Made by a program: the position numbers and the translations under genes. A model generated the notes under the pieces. The model searched no databases. It was not told the DNA's origin and was given only the letters and a program-made list of their open reading frames with translations. DNA of 64,000 nucleotides from a virus: the IMG/VR virus record IMGVR_UViG_3300042691_040613, positions 1 through 64,000 of that record. One strand, 5' to 3'. Of the stretch, positions 39,739 through 48,096 are shown one piece after another (positions within the stretch are counted from its first letter, which is position 1; each line of letters opens with the position of its first letter).

Positions 39739-41487
39739 ATGTCCTTACTCGGTAAGTTGGCCAAGCTTGGCTTCCGGTCTGCTCAGGACATTGCAGAGCG
39801 GGTTATGCCGATGGTCCTGCAGACTGGCGATAAGGTGTTGGTGGAGAACACTACTAACGCTCTCCGTAAAATGGGTGCGTCGGTTCCGAGCCAGCCTGGT
39901 CCTGGTTTGCTTGGAACATTAGAAGTTAAAACTTCCCGCCAGTTAGGTCAAGCACCCAAACCCGCTTTCGGTCCTGGTGCAAACAATCCCGCAGCACCTG
40001 CGGGCGCACGTCCAACCAATACTCTTGTCACCCAGCCTTTCCAAGGTCCGCGCACTCGCGGCGGCGAACTTGTAAGGACTCAGGCTCCTGCAGCTGCTCC
40101 TACTACTCGCACTCAGTTCACTGAGGATTTAATCACTCAGCCCACGATGCAGGGCGCTCAGCGTGCTCCGGTGCAGGGCCCTTCTATGACTGGTACTCCT
40201 GTTCAGGGTCAGCTTGATCTCCGTTTCCCATCTGGGGCACGTTCGACTGCTGAGTTCACCACGGCTAAAGGAGCCCTTCGCCCAGAAGGTACTCCGATTG
40301 GGGGTCAGCCTTATCGCGGTGGCCCTGTTGCTTCTCAGGCAAACTTAGAAGTTTTTAATCCTCCTGCGCTGCAAGGCCCCGGTCGCGCTCCTATGCAGGG
40401 ACCTTCCGAGGCTGCCGGAGTTCAAGGTTCTTTTTTCCTGGATAACGTTCCCGATATCTGGAGCGGTGGATTCCGGATGCGTCCAGAACTCATCCGCCAA
40501 CTTCCTAAAGAAGTGCAAGAACGTATCGGCACCTCGATGGTACGCGAGGCGGCTGACTTAGGTCCCGTTGCTCCCCGTCCTGCATTCGGCCCTGACGCAG
40601 GTCCTGCCCCCGTGGATTCTGCGGCCGCTATGGCTTTTGCTCGTAACGCTGCAAGCGGTGCTGAGCTTGTTGATCTCGGTGCTCTTCTTAACAATCCTGC
40701 TTTCCGTGCTGCTACAGGCGCAGCTGGTTTAGGTCTCTTCGGTGCCGGTATCGCAGGCATGTCGATGGGTGGGAATCGTACTGGTGAGACGACTGCCGGC
40801 GCACCTCCTGAGCTTCCCTTGCCTCCTTCTGTTAACGCACCTTTGTTTGCCGAGTCTGATGGGTCTCCTCTTGGGGATGGGGCTCCTGGTGTTACTGCTC
40901 CGAACCCTCCTGCTCCTGGCAACATCGACCCCACAGCTCCCGCCCCCGTGGTCACCTCCGGCGGTATAGAGCGCGAGAGTGCCATGCGTGCTGCCCTTGC
41001 TCAGAATGCTCCAGCTGCTGCCGCAGTCCAACGCGCCACAGAACCTATGAGTCCTGAGCGTTACAAGAGTATTGAAGATTACTACGCAGCGCGTCAGGCT
41101 TATGCTGGCTCTGCTGATAAGCGTCGGGAGCTCATGCGCTATATGGGCGGTCAGTCTCCTGCTGTCGGCAGTCAACTGGCTAGCTGGGCGCAATCAAACC
41201 CTGCTTTAGCTTACGAATATCAGCGTCGTCAACTGGTTAACCCGGCGGCTAATCAGCAAAGCTCTGAATCCATTACGACCACTGTTGTGACTACCCCTAT
41301 GGGTTCGGAGACAGCCGCAAACGCTGTGGGCAACGCTGAATCTACAGCAGATGCCGCTCTTAAAGGGACTCAAGAAGCTCAAGCTCTGAAGTATGCAACA
41401 ACCCCTAATGTCCAACCCAATCTTCAACGGGTGCAGGACTTTATTCGTACTCAAGCACCGCGTGCAGCAATGTACGCCGGTTATTGA
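39739..41487 (+). CDS. Large Pro/Ala/Gly-rich virion protein
   Basis: 582 residues from ATG 39739. N-terminal helix (LLGKLAKLGFRSAQDIAERV), then about 200 residues of Pro/Gln/Gly-rich, mildly repetitive sequence (APVQGPSMTG, RAPMQGPSEA), a hydrophobic Gly-rich patch near residue 330-345 (AAGLGLFGAGIAGMSMGGN) and a helical end. Residues about 475-500 (ASWAQSNPALAYEYQRR) match the end of the protein at 13658. It could be an ejected internal protein or tail component. Confidence 0.6.
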   Translation: MSLLGKLAKLGFRSAQDIAERVMPMVLQTGDKVLVENTTNALRKMGASVPSQPGPGLLGTLEVKTSRQLGQAPKPAFGPGANNPAAPAGARPTNTLVTQPFQGPRTRGGELVRTQAPAAAPTTRTQFTEDLITQPTMQGAQRAPVQGPSMTGTPVQGQLDLRFPSGARSTAEFTTAKGALRPEGTPIGGQPYRGGPVASQANLEVFNPPALQGPGRAPMQGPSEAAGVQGSFFLDNVPDIWSGGFRMRPELIRQLPKEVQERIGTSMVREAADLGPVAPRPAFGPDAGPAPVDSAAAMAFARNAASGAELVDLGALLNNPAFRAATGAAGLGLFGAGIAGMSMGGNRTGETTAGAPPELPLPPSVNAPLFAESDGSPLGDGAPGVTAPNPPAPGNIDPTAPAPVVTSGGIERESAMRAALAQNAPAAAAVQRATEPMSPERYKSIEDYYAARQAYAGSADKRRELMRYMGGQSPAVGSQLASWAQSNPALAYEYQRRQLVNPAANQQSSESITTTVVTTPMGSETAANAVGNAESTADAALKGTQEAQALKYATTPNVQPNLQRVQDFIRTQAPRAAMYAGY

Positions 41488-41529
41488 TAGTAAAATAACT
41501 GCAGGATCTGCGTCGATTTAGGTAAGCAT

Positions 41530-42036
41530 ATGGCTGCACCTGTAATGGCCCCTCGAAGCTACGACTATTCTGGCGAAGCAGATCCTCGCGACATTCGTTC
41601 TTATGGTGTGTCGATGGGTTCTGCGCCGGTACAGAACGACGCGAACCTTGGCTTCCTTGGCCGCTTAAACGATATTGCTGGCAAACTTGCCCCTATCGTT
41701 GAGGCAGCTGTTGCTTTTAAGCAAGGGTATCAGGGTTACCCTTTGCCTGGCCGTGGAGTCGAAGACCCCCGTATGGCCGGTGATCGGTTTATCTTCCAAG
41801 TGCTGGAAGATATGCGAGCTCGTAACGAACAGTCCGAAGAGCGTGCTCGTATGGAGCGCGAAAGTGCTCGTGAGTCTGATTTACGCCAACGTTTAGTTCT
41901 TGCTGGGGTTGAGAAAGGAGATATCTCCTGGAAAGAAGCTCTTGATGCTTTGAAGACTGGAGGTTTTGAATCTATCAAACCTCAAGATAAACTCCCCTCA
42001 CAGGCTCCTGCCCAAGGGGCACCTCAACCTAAGTAA
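41530..42036 (+). CDS. Hypothetical structural protein
   Basis: 168 residues from ATG 41530. Helical centre with many charges (RARNEQSEERARMERESARE) and a disordered Pro/Gln end. In the virion gene row. Function unknown. Confidence 0.55.
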   Translation: MAAPVMAPRSYDYSGEADPRDIRSYGVSMGSAPVQNDANLGFLGRLNDIAGKLAPIVEAAVAFKQGYQGYPLPGRGVEDPRMAGDRFIFQVLEDMRARNEQSEERARMERESARESDLRQRLVLAGVEKGDISWKEALDALKTGGFESIKPQDKLPSQAPAQGAPQPK

Positions 42037-42057
42037 TAAGCTCACGGAGCGCACCTA

Positions 42058-42615
42058 ATGGCCTCGACTTCGACTAACAAACAACCTTTAATGGTTGACC
42101 GCCCTTTCTTTAGGGGTGCTCGAATTAACAACAGTACACCTGTAGTTACTTCTCCTAGTAACCCAGACTTCAGCCAGTTGGTTCAGCTTGTCCGTGTGGG
42201 CGACCTTCCTTCTGAGGATGGAGCTCTTGTAGAAGATATTTTTGTTGTCTCGTCTGAAGGCTACCCGGATCGCAGCGGGGTTCGTACCGCTGCTTTTGGT
42301 GTGTATGTTTATGCACCCAACCAGGCTGCTCCCTCGACCTCAACCCCGCTGTTAGTCGGTAAGTTTCAGGTCGGTCTTTCTGGTTCAACTGATGGTTTAA
42401 TCCAGCGAGTTGAGCTCCCAGCCACCGTGGCTCCCACGCCTCAGGTCGGTGATACCACGACTGTGTATCCCATCGAGCGCGGCAAGTCTGAAGCTATGTA
42501 TCTCGAAAAGGGATACATTCTTTGCGTTGGCTACTTAGGCAACGGCCCTGCTGCTGTGTCTGGTGGTTTGAGCTCTTCTGGCGTTTGCATCATGGCGCAG
42601 GGCGGCTTCTATTAA
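42058..42615 (+). CDS. Beta-rich structural protein
   Basis: 185 residues from ATG 42058. Beta-strand character (FGVYVYAPNQAAPS, LLVGKFQVGLSGS, YILCVGYLGNGPAAVSG). Likely a tail or decoration protein. It ends 3 bases before the next gene. Confidence 0.55.
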   Translation: MASTSTNKQPLMVDRPFFRGARINNSTPVVTSPSNPDFSQLVQLVRVGDLPSEDGALVEDIFVVSSEGYPDRSGVRTAAFGVYVYAPNQAAPSTSTPLLVGKFQVGLSGSTDGLIQRVELPATVAPTPQVGDTTTVYPIERGKSEAMYLEKGYILCVGYLGNGPAAVSGGLSSSGVCIMAQGGFY

Positions 42616-42618
42616 TTC

Positions 42619-44163
42619 GTGGCTAAACACAAGGGCTCAGATGACTTTGGCTGGCATACACACCAGCCAAAGAAATCGAACTTTGGTTTTAAAGCCGTTG
42701 AAGGCGCTAGCTCAAGGCATCAGCTCTCAACGCCGATGCCTTTTAAAAGGAAATTTAGACCTGACTTTAACTTAAAAGATTTCAGTATTCTTTACGACTA
42801 CAACTACGCGTCTATGTGGACGCGTTGGCGTAGAGGATATGAACTTTATATGTACGCAAACCAGGCGTATGTAGGTCTGAATTACTCATTCAGATATTGG
42901 ACAACAGGCACCGTGGGAGTTGGCGCTGCGCTTCCCGGTGTTTGTTACATGTACCCATCCATGAGCCAGGATATGGCTATGCGGATGGTCGCGGTCCGTC
43001 CACGCGATTCGTTTAACTTTCTTGATTTTGGATACTCAATTCAATCAGTAACACAGACAAGTGGCACAACTTATGCCGTCCAGCTATCTAGTAACTTCGG
43101 CCCTCCTATTTCTTTCTTTACAGGCGAGATACTCTCTGATCGCTTCGACTCAACTGGTGCAGAGAAAACAACTTACAACAACTATGTAGTTATAGGCGTG
43201 GGTAATGGGACTACACCGCTTACTCCTAGTTTTGCTCCAGTCTTCAATAGTATTTTTATTTCTCTCGATACAAATAACAGCTGGTCTGTTATTGATAACG
43301 AGACGTTAGCTGCACCTGCTTCTTTACCTACCCCAGGGGATTATTTCACGACTGAGATGCGATTTGGGTGTAACTGCCCAGATTATTTAGCTCGCGAAGA
43401 TTTTAATCTTTACGAATACAACTTAAAGCGAAGGTATCCGTATACGTTGCCCCAGGATGCTAAGCCTGGTCAGTATGACGCAGGTAAAGATTTCTTAAGT
43501 TCTCGCGAATCAAACAGTAGGGATCTTCCTGGTTTTACCCGTGACTTTGGTTTTCTATACGTCAAACAACTTTTAAATCTTCCTAGTTACACGGATAGTA
43601 GCAAAGTTTATTCTGATCCTAATTTAATTTATTTTGCTCCTAGATGGTGTAAACATATTTATGCAACATTCTGGGATATGCAGAACAGGTTTGGTTCTGA
43701 TATGTTCCCTCTCGCGTGGCTGGCTCAACCCACTGATGAACCGATGGATGATCGGTATCGAGATGAGTTTGAGATGAACTTAGCCAAGCAAACTACTTTT
43801 GATAAACGCCAACAACACCTTCGTTGGTGGGAAAAATATTCTCCTTCTCAGAATACAGTTCCGGTGCACATGATGTATCCGGATATGCACCCAACTATGG
43901 TAAAGACGCTTAACTTTGACACGTTAGCGTCTGGCACATCCACTGCAATGACTGCAAGTGGGTTTGAGATGTTTAAGATCGATGAGTATGATCCTTTTGC
44001 GCCTCCAGACCCAGGAGTTACCCCTAGGTTGGATGGTGGAATTTACAACAATGGCGTTCTTGTGAGCGGTGCCACCTTGATTTATGACGGTGGTCAGTAT
44101 TCCAACGGCGCTTTAATCCCTTATCCGTCTTACCCTTCTCTAATCAACGGAGGAACTTACTAA
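42619..44163 (+). CDS. Large tail-type structural protein
   Basis: 514 residues from GTG 42619. Tyr/Trp/Phe-rich and ordered throughout (ILYDYNYASMWTRWRRGYEL; NLIYFAPRWCKHIYATFWDM), with a C-terminal Gly/Tyr repeat (LDGGIYNNGVL, YDGGQYSNGAL). The next gene follows one base after the stop. Candidate tail tube, nozzle or baseplate-type protein. Confidence 0.6.
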   Translation: MAKHKGSDDFGWHTHQPKKSNFGFKAVEGASSRHQLSTPMPFKRKFRPDFNLKDFSILYDYNYASMWTRWRRGYELYMYANQAYVGLNYSFRYWTTGTVGVGAALPGVCYMYPSMSQDMAMRMVAVRPRDSFNFLDFGYSIQSVTQTSGTTYAVQLSSNFGPPISFFTGEILSDRFDSTGAEKTTYNNYVVIGVGNGTTPLTPSFAPVFNSIFISLDTNNSWSVIDNETLAAPASLPTPGDYFTTEMRFGCNCPDYLAREDFNLYEYNLKRRYPYTLPQDAKPGQYDAGKDFLSSRESNSRDLPGFTRDFGFLYVKQLLNLPSYTDSSKVYSDPNLIYFAPRWCKHIYATFWDMQNRFGSDMFPLAWLAQPTDEPMDDRYRDEFEMNLAKQTTFDKRQQHLRWWEKYSPSQNTVPVHMMYPDMHPTMVKTLNFDTLASGTSTAMTASGFEMFKIDEYDPFAPPDPGVTPRLDGGIYNNGVLVSGATLIYDGGQYSNGALIPYPSYPSLINGGTY

Positions 44164-44164
44164 C

Positions 44165-44659
44165 ATGGCTTCCACACCAGTAATTATCCTCACCAAGCGC
44201 AGCGGTAATTCCTCAGATAGGCCCAATACTTCGACAGTACAAGCCGGCGAAACGGCTATGAGTTTTGGTGCAGCTGATCCTGGTCTTTACTTCAAAGACT
44301 CAGCTGGAGCCATTCGTAAGTTTGGATCGAATCACTACGGCACAACTGCACCTAACTCAACCCCCGTTGGCTCTGTGGGAAATTCAGTCGGTGAAACCTG
44401 GGCCGACTCTTCTACCTCAAATTATTATTTGAAAGTGTGGACTGGAAGTGTTTGGCAAAAAGTCGGTGCTGGGTTCGCCGACTCAGCGACAAGTGCTAAC
44501 TCAGCTAATACAGCTAACACAGCAGTATCTGCAACAGTAGCTAGCGGAATTGCAGTCGTTAATGCCCTTCCGCCAGCTTCGCCTGGTTTGACTGTTTATT
44601 TAAATTCTGGTGTGAGTGGGCTTTATGTCTCCGCTAATGGCGGCTGGATCCTCACATAG
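44165..44659 (+). CDS. Small fibre-type protein
   Basis: 164 residues from ATG 44165. The start (RSGNSSDRPNTSTVQAGETA, then MSFGAADPGLYFKDSAG) is the pattern of phage fibre heads that list displayed elements. A Ser/Ala/Thr repeat follows (DSATSANSANTANTAVSATV). Likely part of a tail fibre or its base. Confidence 0.7.
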   Translation: MASTPVIILTKRSGNSSDRPNTSTVQAGETAMSFGAADPGLYFKDSAGAIRKFGSNHYGTTAPNSTPVGSVGNSVGETWADSSTSNYYLKVWTGSVWQKVGAGFADSATSANSANTANTAVSATVASGIAVVNALPPASPGLTVYLNSGVSGLYVSANGGWILT

Positions 44660-45191
44660 ATCCACGAAGCGTGGCTTTTAACATCCAAGCCCCTTTGAAC
44701 AACCTGCCGCAAGTATCAGCAGCATAATTTTCAACATCGGGAGCGCCAGTTTCTCGTGCTGCTTCGACAAGATCTTTTGCAAGCATCGCCCCAGCTTCAA
44801 GATTCTTGGTGTACAGCGTCAGACCTTCGCGTGCATCGTAGGTCTTCACAGACGGAAACTTTTTATAAGCATCGAATAGGCCACACTGACACATCGGCAT
44901 TAGATAGTCCATGCTGCGGACTAGCTCAGCCAGAGTGTCGAAGTCTCCAGTGTGCTGCTCGTACTGCCCTTTTAAGAATTCGTGAACAGCTAAGAAATTG
45001 GAGCACTCTACATTTAAATGGAGTAGGTGAGCTTGGATGTTTAATTGATATAAATAAGAGGCGAAGGAGACCATCTGATAAGCAAGGTTATCAGGCGTGG
45101 CCTCCTTCGTGAGAATGAGCTCCTCCTTGACAATTTCTTGAGTCGGAGCCTGAGCTGCGCTTTGGAAAATGTTTGCTAAGGAGGAGTTCAT
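44652..45191 (-). CDS. Dps-like ferritin
   Basis: 179 residues from ATG 45191. The Dps ferroxidase ligands are all present at the right spacing: His58 (LHLNVECSNF), His70 and Glu71 (VHEFL), Asp85 and Glu89 (DFDTLAEL). The 12-15-4 spacing equals that of E. coli Dps (His51, His63, Asp78, Glu82). Dps oxidises iron with peroxide and can coat DNA. An N-terminal extension of about 30 residues and a Cys-bearing C-terminus (CGRLFKGAWM) are extra. It forms a minus pair with the HTH gene upstream. Confidence 0.75.
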   Translation of the reverse strand: MNSSLANIFQSAAQAPTQEIVKEELILTKEATPDNLAYQMVSFASYLYQLNIQAHLLHLNVECSNFLAVHEFLKGQYEQHTGDFDTLAELVRSMDYLMPMCQCGLFDAYKKFPSVKTYDAREGLTLYTKNLEAGAMLAKDLVEAARETGAPDVENYAADTCGRLFKGAWMLKATLRGSM

Positions 45192-45200
45192 GGCTACGTA

Positions 45201-45452
45201 TCAGACAGCGCAAGCAGCGCTTTCTTCTACTTTAGCCTCTTCTTCGTTAGAACTTAGATAAGCCTCAAGTGCGTCTTTGTTGATGCGATAGAGGGACTTG
45301 GCTCCGTTGGGCTGGAGGTTGACGAAGATGCCCTTAGGCCAGCCACCGGGCTGGTTGGATTCGGTCAGAGAGATACGCTTACGTACAAAGCCTGCAGAGC
45401 AGTTCAGCAGCTCAGCGGTCTGGGCGATTGTCAAGAGCCTTGCGGATTCCAT
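45201..45452 (-). CDS. HTH_17/excisionase-like DNA-binding protein
   Basis: 83 residues from ATG 45452. LTIAQTAELLNCSAGFVRKR is a MerR/excisionase-type helix-turn-helix; GAKSLYRINKDALEAYL is the usual second half. It lies 9 bases upstream of the Dps-like gene and probably controls it or itself. Confidence 0.8.
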   Translation of the reverse strand: MESARLLTIAQTAELLNCSAGFVRKRISLTESNQPGGWPKGIFVNLQPNGAKSLYRINKDALEAYLSSNEEEAKVEESAACAV

Positions 45453-45587
45453 TTAATGTGGCGTTGTGAATGAAGACAACGCGAAAAGGTTAGCAGGAAT
45501 CTTCATGAAGTGAATCTGTGATTCTTGGCTTAAGGTTAATTTTAGGTTTCAACCCGGTAGACTAGGGGGACGCATTAGACCAGGGCC

Positions 45588-45836
45588 ATGGCGATCCGCA
45601 TCGCTGGTGAGATTTTCAAGGGCTACAACCAGCCTCGGCGGGACTCGGATGGCGGTAAAAAGTTCGCTGTGGCGGCCAAGGAAGGCGACGAAGTGCGCTT
45701 GGTTCGTTTTGGAGATCCCAATATGACAATCAAAAAGCATATTCCAGAACGTCGGGAGAACTTTAGAGCACGTCATAACTGCGATAATCCTGGCAGTAAA
45801 CTGAAAGCTCGTTATTGGGCGTGCAAAAGTTGGTGA
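45588..45836 (+). CDS. Small conserved cyanophage-type protein
   Basis: 82 residues from ATG 45588 (MAIRIAGEIFKGYNQPRRDS...). The motifs EGDEVRLVRFGDPNMTIKKH and a C-terminal RYWACKSW are those of a highly conserved short phage protein of unknown function. A TAGACT box (45558-45563) lies 25 bases before the start. Confidence 0.75.
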   Translation: MAIRIAGEIFKGYNQPRRDSDGGKKFAVAAKEGDEVRLVRFGDPNMTIKKHIPERRENFRARHNCDNPGSKLKARYWACKSW

Positions 45837-45890
45837 GCCTTAGGCGAAATTATGATTTGATTTAAACTGAGATTAGATGCACTTCGGGCG

Positions 45891-46124
45891 GTGAGAGACG
45901 AGAGAGAGCAGCTTCACGTCGGCCTGACTTTGGAAGATGATTTCACCTTGACACGGTTGAAGAACGCCGCTCACGCACTCAAGGGAGAAGATCGAGATCA
46001 GTATTTATGGAAAACAATTTTTAGATTTGTATGCCGCGAACGAGCTTTTAAATCAGTTATGGAAGAAATTGGCGTGGTTATTGACACTAATATAGATATA
46101 TTCGACGAAGAAGAGGATGAGTGA
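45891..46124 (+). CDS. NblA-like small helical protein
   Basis: 77 residues from GTG 45891. Residues 12-62 align without gaps to the NblA pattern: L-T-L-E-x-x-F-x-L at the start, then helical residues and a second helix with Phe, Arg-Glu-Arg and Lys (LKGEDRDQYLWKTIFRFV; CRERAFKSVMEE). NblA targets phycobilisomes for degradation, and some freshwater cyanophages carry it. The match is by eye and the acidic tail (DEEEDE) is unusual, so the call is tentative. The stop overlaps the endolysin start. Confidence 0.45.
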   Translation: MRDEREQLHVGLTLEDDFTLTRLKNAAHALKGEDRDQYLWKTIFRFVCRERAFKSVMEEIGVVIDTNIDIFDEEEDE

Positions 46125-46941
46125 TCTTATAAGCCCCAACGCTCGTCGTTGGTTAAATCTGCTTTCTTACGCTGAAGGCACTTGGGGAGGTTCTGCGCCA
46201 CGTTACGACATTACGTTTGGTTATAAACCAATAAAAGATCTCAGTCGTCACCCGAACCAAGTGGTTCAAGGTGGTAAGTATTCGAGTGCAGCGGCAGGTG
46301 CTTATCAGTTCATGCCTAGCACTTGGGCTGGTGTAGCCAAACAGCAGGGACTTAAAGATTTCGGACCGAAATCTCAAGATATTGCTGCGTTAGCACTGAT
46401 TCGCGCAAAAGGGGTAGACCCTGATCGAGATCCGATCACTAAAGACACTGTTGCTAAGTTATCGGGAACTTGGGCTTCTCTCCCTACGCTGCAAGGAAAG
46501 AGTGCTTATGGACAGCCTGTAAAGAGTTTTGAATCGCTACGTCAGTTTGCTGAAAAACAAGGAGCTTCTACGGCCGCAGCACCACAAGCTACCTCTGAGC
46601 AAACTACAGCTTCTAAAACTTCTGGACTCGGGCAAGTATTGCTAAATAAATTCATCGACATGATGGGTGCGATGGGAGGCCGTGGATTTGGCCAACGCTC
46701 TGCTCTGCCAACTCCAGGAATGCCGGATTATTCTGAAAGTTCTATTAGCCCAGGACAGCAGGAAATTGGGGTGTTATTAGATGCGTATAAAGGGCGTAAA
46801 AATACTGAACAGTACCAACAAGCTGCTGAACAAGATCTGGCACGAAATCTTCGAGGTAACGTAGCGGCTGCTGAAGCAGCTAAAGCTGAACTCTTAGCTC
46901 AAGCTTTAGGTGCTTTTGGTGCTCCTTCCTCTGTTATTTAA
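46117..46941 (+). CDS. Endolysin, lysozyme-like (phage transglycosylase type)
   Basis: 274 residues from ATG 46117. The N-terminal 130 residues form a lysozyme-like domain: LLSYAEGTWGGSAPRYDITF with catalytic Glu20, HPNQVVQGGKYSSAAAGAYQ, FMPSTWAGVAKQQGLKDFGP and SQDIAALALI. This suits GH104/lambda R-like enzymes cleaving glycan strands of peptidoglycan. The C-terminal half (150-274) is an Ala/Gln-rich extension of unknown role, longer than most endolysins, so a virion-attached enzyme is an alternative. Confidence 0.85.
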   Translation: MSDLISPNARRWLNLLSYAEGTWGGSAPRYDITFGYKPIKDLSRHPNQVVQGGKYSSAAAGAYQFMPSTWAGVAKQQGLKDFGPKSQDIAALALIRAKGVDPDRDPITKDTVAKLSGTWASLPTLQGKSAYGQPVKSFESLRQFAEKQGASTAAAPQATSEQTTASKTSGLGQVLLNKFIDMMGAMGGRGFGQRSALPTPGMPDYSESSISPGQQEIGVLLDAYKGRKNTEQYQQAAEQDLARNLRGNVAAAEAAKAELLAQALGAFGAPSSVI

Positions 46942-46973
46942 ACGTATAATCAATAGAGGTTAGTGCGTTACCA

Positions 46974-47063
46974 ATGAATCCCTTTGCTGCTGGGGTTGAT
47001 GTACCGGTAAGCCTAATATTTTCTGGAATGGCTTTTGATCCCGGCAAAACGACTATTTCCTGA
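46974..47063 (+). CDS. Very small peptide gene candidate
   Basis: 29 residues from ATG 46974 (MNPFAAGVDVPVSLIFSGMA...). It sits between two genes with TATAAT 28 bases upstream. The peptide is hydrophobic with little charge. Support is weak. Confidence 0.3.
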   Translation: MNPFAAGVDVPVSLIFSGMAFDPGKTTIS

Positions 47064-47083
47064 TTCAACCACCGAGCACAAAC

Positions 47084-47815
47084 ATGGCCGCCACTGCTGC
47101 TGATTTTCCGAATACTTCTTGGAAGAATTATTCGGAGCCAGTTTCTTCCGCTGCTGGAGAAGGGAAGATTGGATTTTCAGGAGCTCCAGTAGGGAGTGTA
47201 GCTGGCGCTTTCGATTTAAATAACTTAACTCGTTTAGCTGGGAGTCTTGGCAGTCTATTCGGAAGTGGATCTAATTCTATTGAAGACTATATAAAACAAG
47301 CTACAAAAACACTCAAACAAGAACAACGTAGAACTACAAAAAAGATTAATACTCGCATCGAAAATATCTATCCCGAGCTCACCGGTATGACGGGTGAGGA
47401 AGCTTTAAATAAGTATTACGATGCTTTTGCTAATACTGTTGCTGACGTAACTGCTCAAGGTCGTGCAGATCTAGGAGTTACCCCTGATATTTCAGCTGAG
47501 TATGATCGCTTAAATAATCGAGTTCAAAATATTCAAAATCAATATTCTTTAGCTGGTCGTTTAGGTGGCTACGAAAAGCTAGCACTCGACCCCCCCGTGG
47601 TTTCGATGGATGCTGCCTCTATTCGAAATGTTGCTGATTGGGTAGACCCTACCAGTAATCAGATTAAGAGTAAGTATAAGGCAATGTATGATTATCAAGA
47701 TCCTCAAAGTCAGCAGTTTATTTACGGATCCCGTAATACTGCTGATGCTATCGGTCGTTATTACAATACAAGTGGTGATGTATCTGGTCTGATGAACTAC
47801 GGCGGCCTTGGTTGA
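47084..47815 (+). CDS. Hypothetical virion-type protein
   Basis: 243 residues from ATG 47084. N-terminal disordered part, then a coiled-coil (DYIKQATKTLKQEQRRTTKK) and ordered C-terminus rich in Asn/Tyr (IYPELTGMTGEEALNKYYDA). Likely a structural or internal protein. Function unknown. Confidence 0.55.
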   Translation: MAATAADFPNTSWKNYSEPVSSAAGEGKIGFSGAPVGSVAGAFDLNNLTRLAGSLGSLFGSGSNSIEDYIKQATKTLKQEQRRTTKKINTRIENIYPELTGMTGEEALNKYYDAFANTVADVTAQGRADLGVTPDISAEYDRLNNRVQNIQNQYSLAGRLGGYEKLALDPPVVSMDAASIRNVADWVDPTSNQIKSKYKAMYDYQDPQSQQFIYGSRNTADAIGRYYNTSGDVSGLMNYGGLG

Positions 47816-48096
47816 TGCGTAGCATCAATAAACTAAGCATAGAAAAACGAGCAGAAAGTTACGGTCGGCGTCGTCAACACCATGTCGACCGTGATCCTTC
47901 TTTTCATCGGTTTGCCGGAGAGTTATTCGGTATAGAACTTCGTGATAAAAATCGACAACAAGAAATAAAAGCTAGGCAAAGACTACAGTCCATGCGTGGC
48001 GTAGGCTTAGGTTTTGGCGAGAGAGATCAGTTCGGCCCAGATGATTCTTGGGACACGAAAGATCCGATTAAATATACACCCTCCCAAGCGTACTAA
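47815..48096 (+). CDS. Basic hypothetical protein
   Basis: 93 residues from ATG 47815, overlapping the previous stop. Arg/Lys/His-rich (EKRAESYGRRRQHHVDRDPS; EIKARQRLQSMRGVGLG). Converges with the methyltransferase-like gene, overlapping by 29 bases. Function unknown. Confidence 0.55.
   Translation: MRSINKLSIEKRAESYGRRRQHHVDRDPSFHRFAGELFGIELRDKNRQQEIKARQRLQSMRGVGLGFGERDQFGPDDSWDTKDPIKYTPSQAY

Noticed and set aside
40422-41193. Minus ORFs over the large Pro-rich gene
   Set aside because: Shadows of a Pro/Ala/Gly-rich coding sequence; the plus frame has coherent helices and a shared module.
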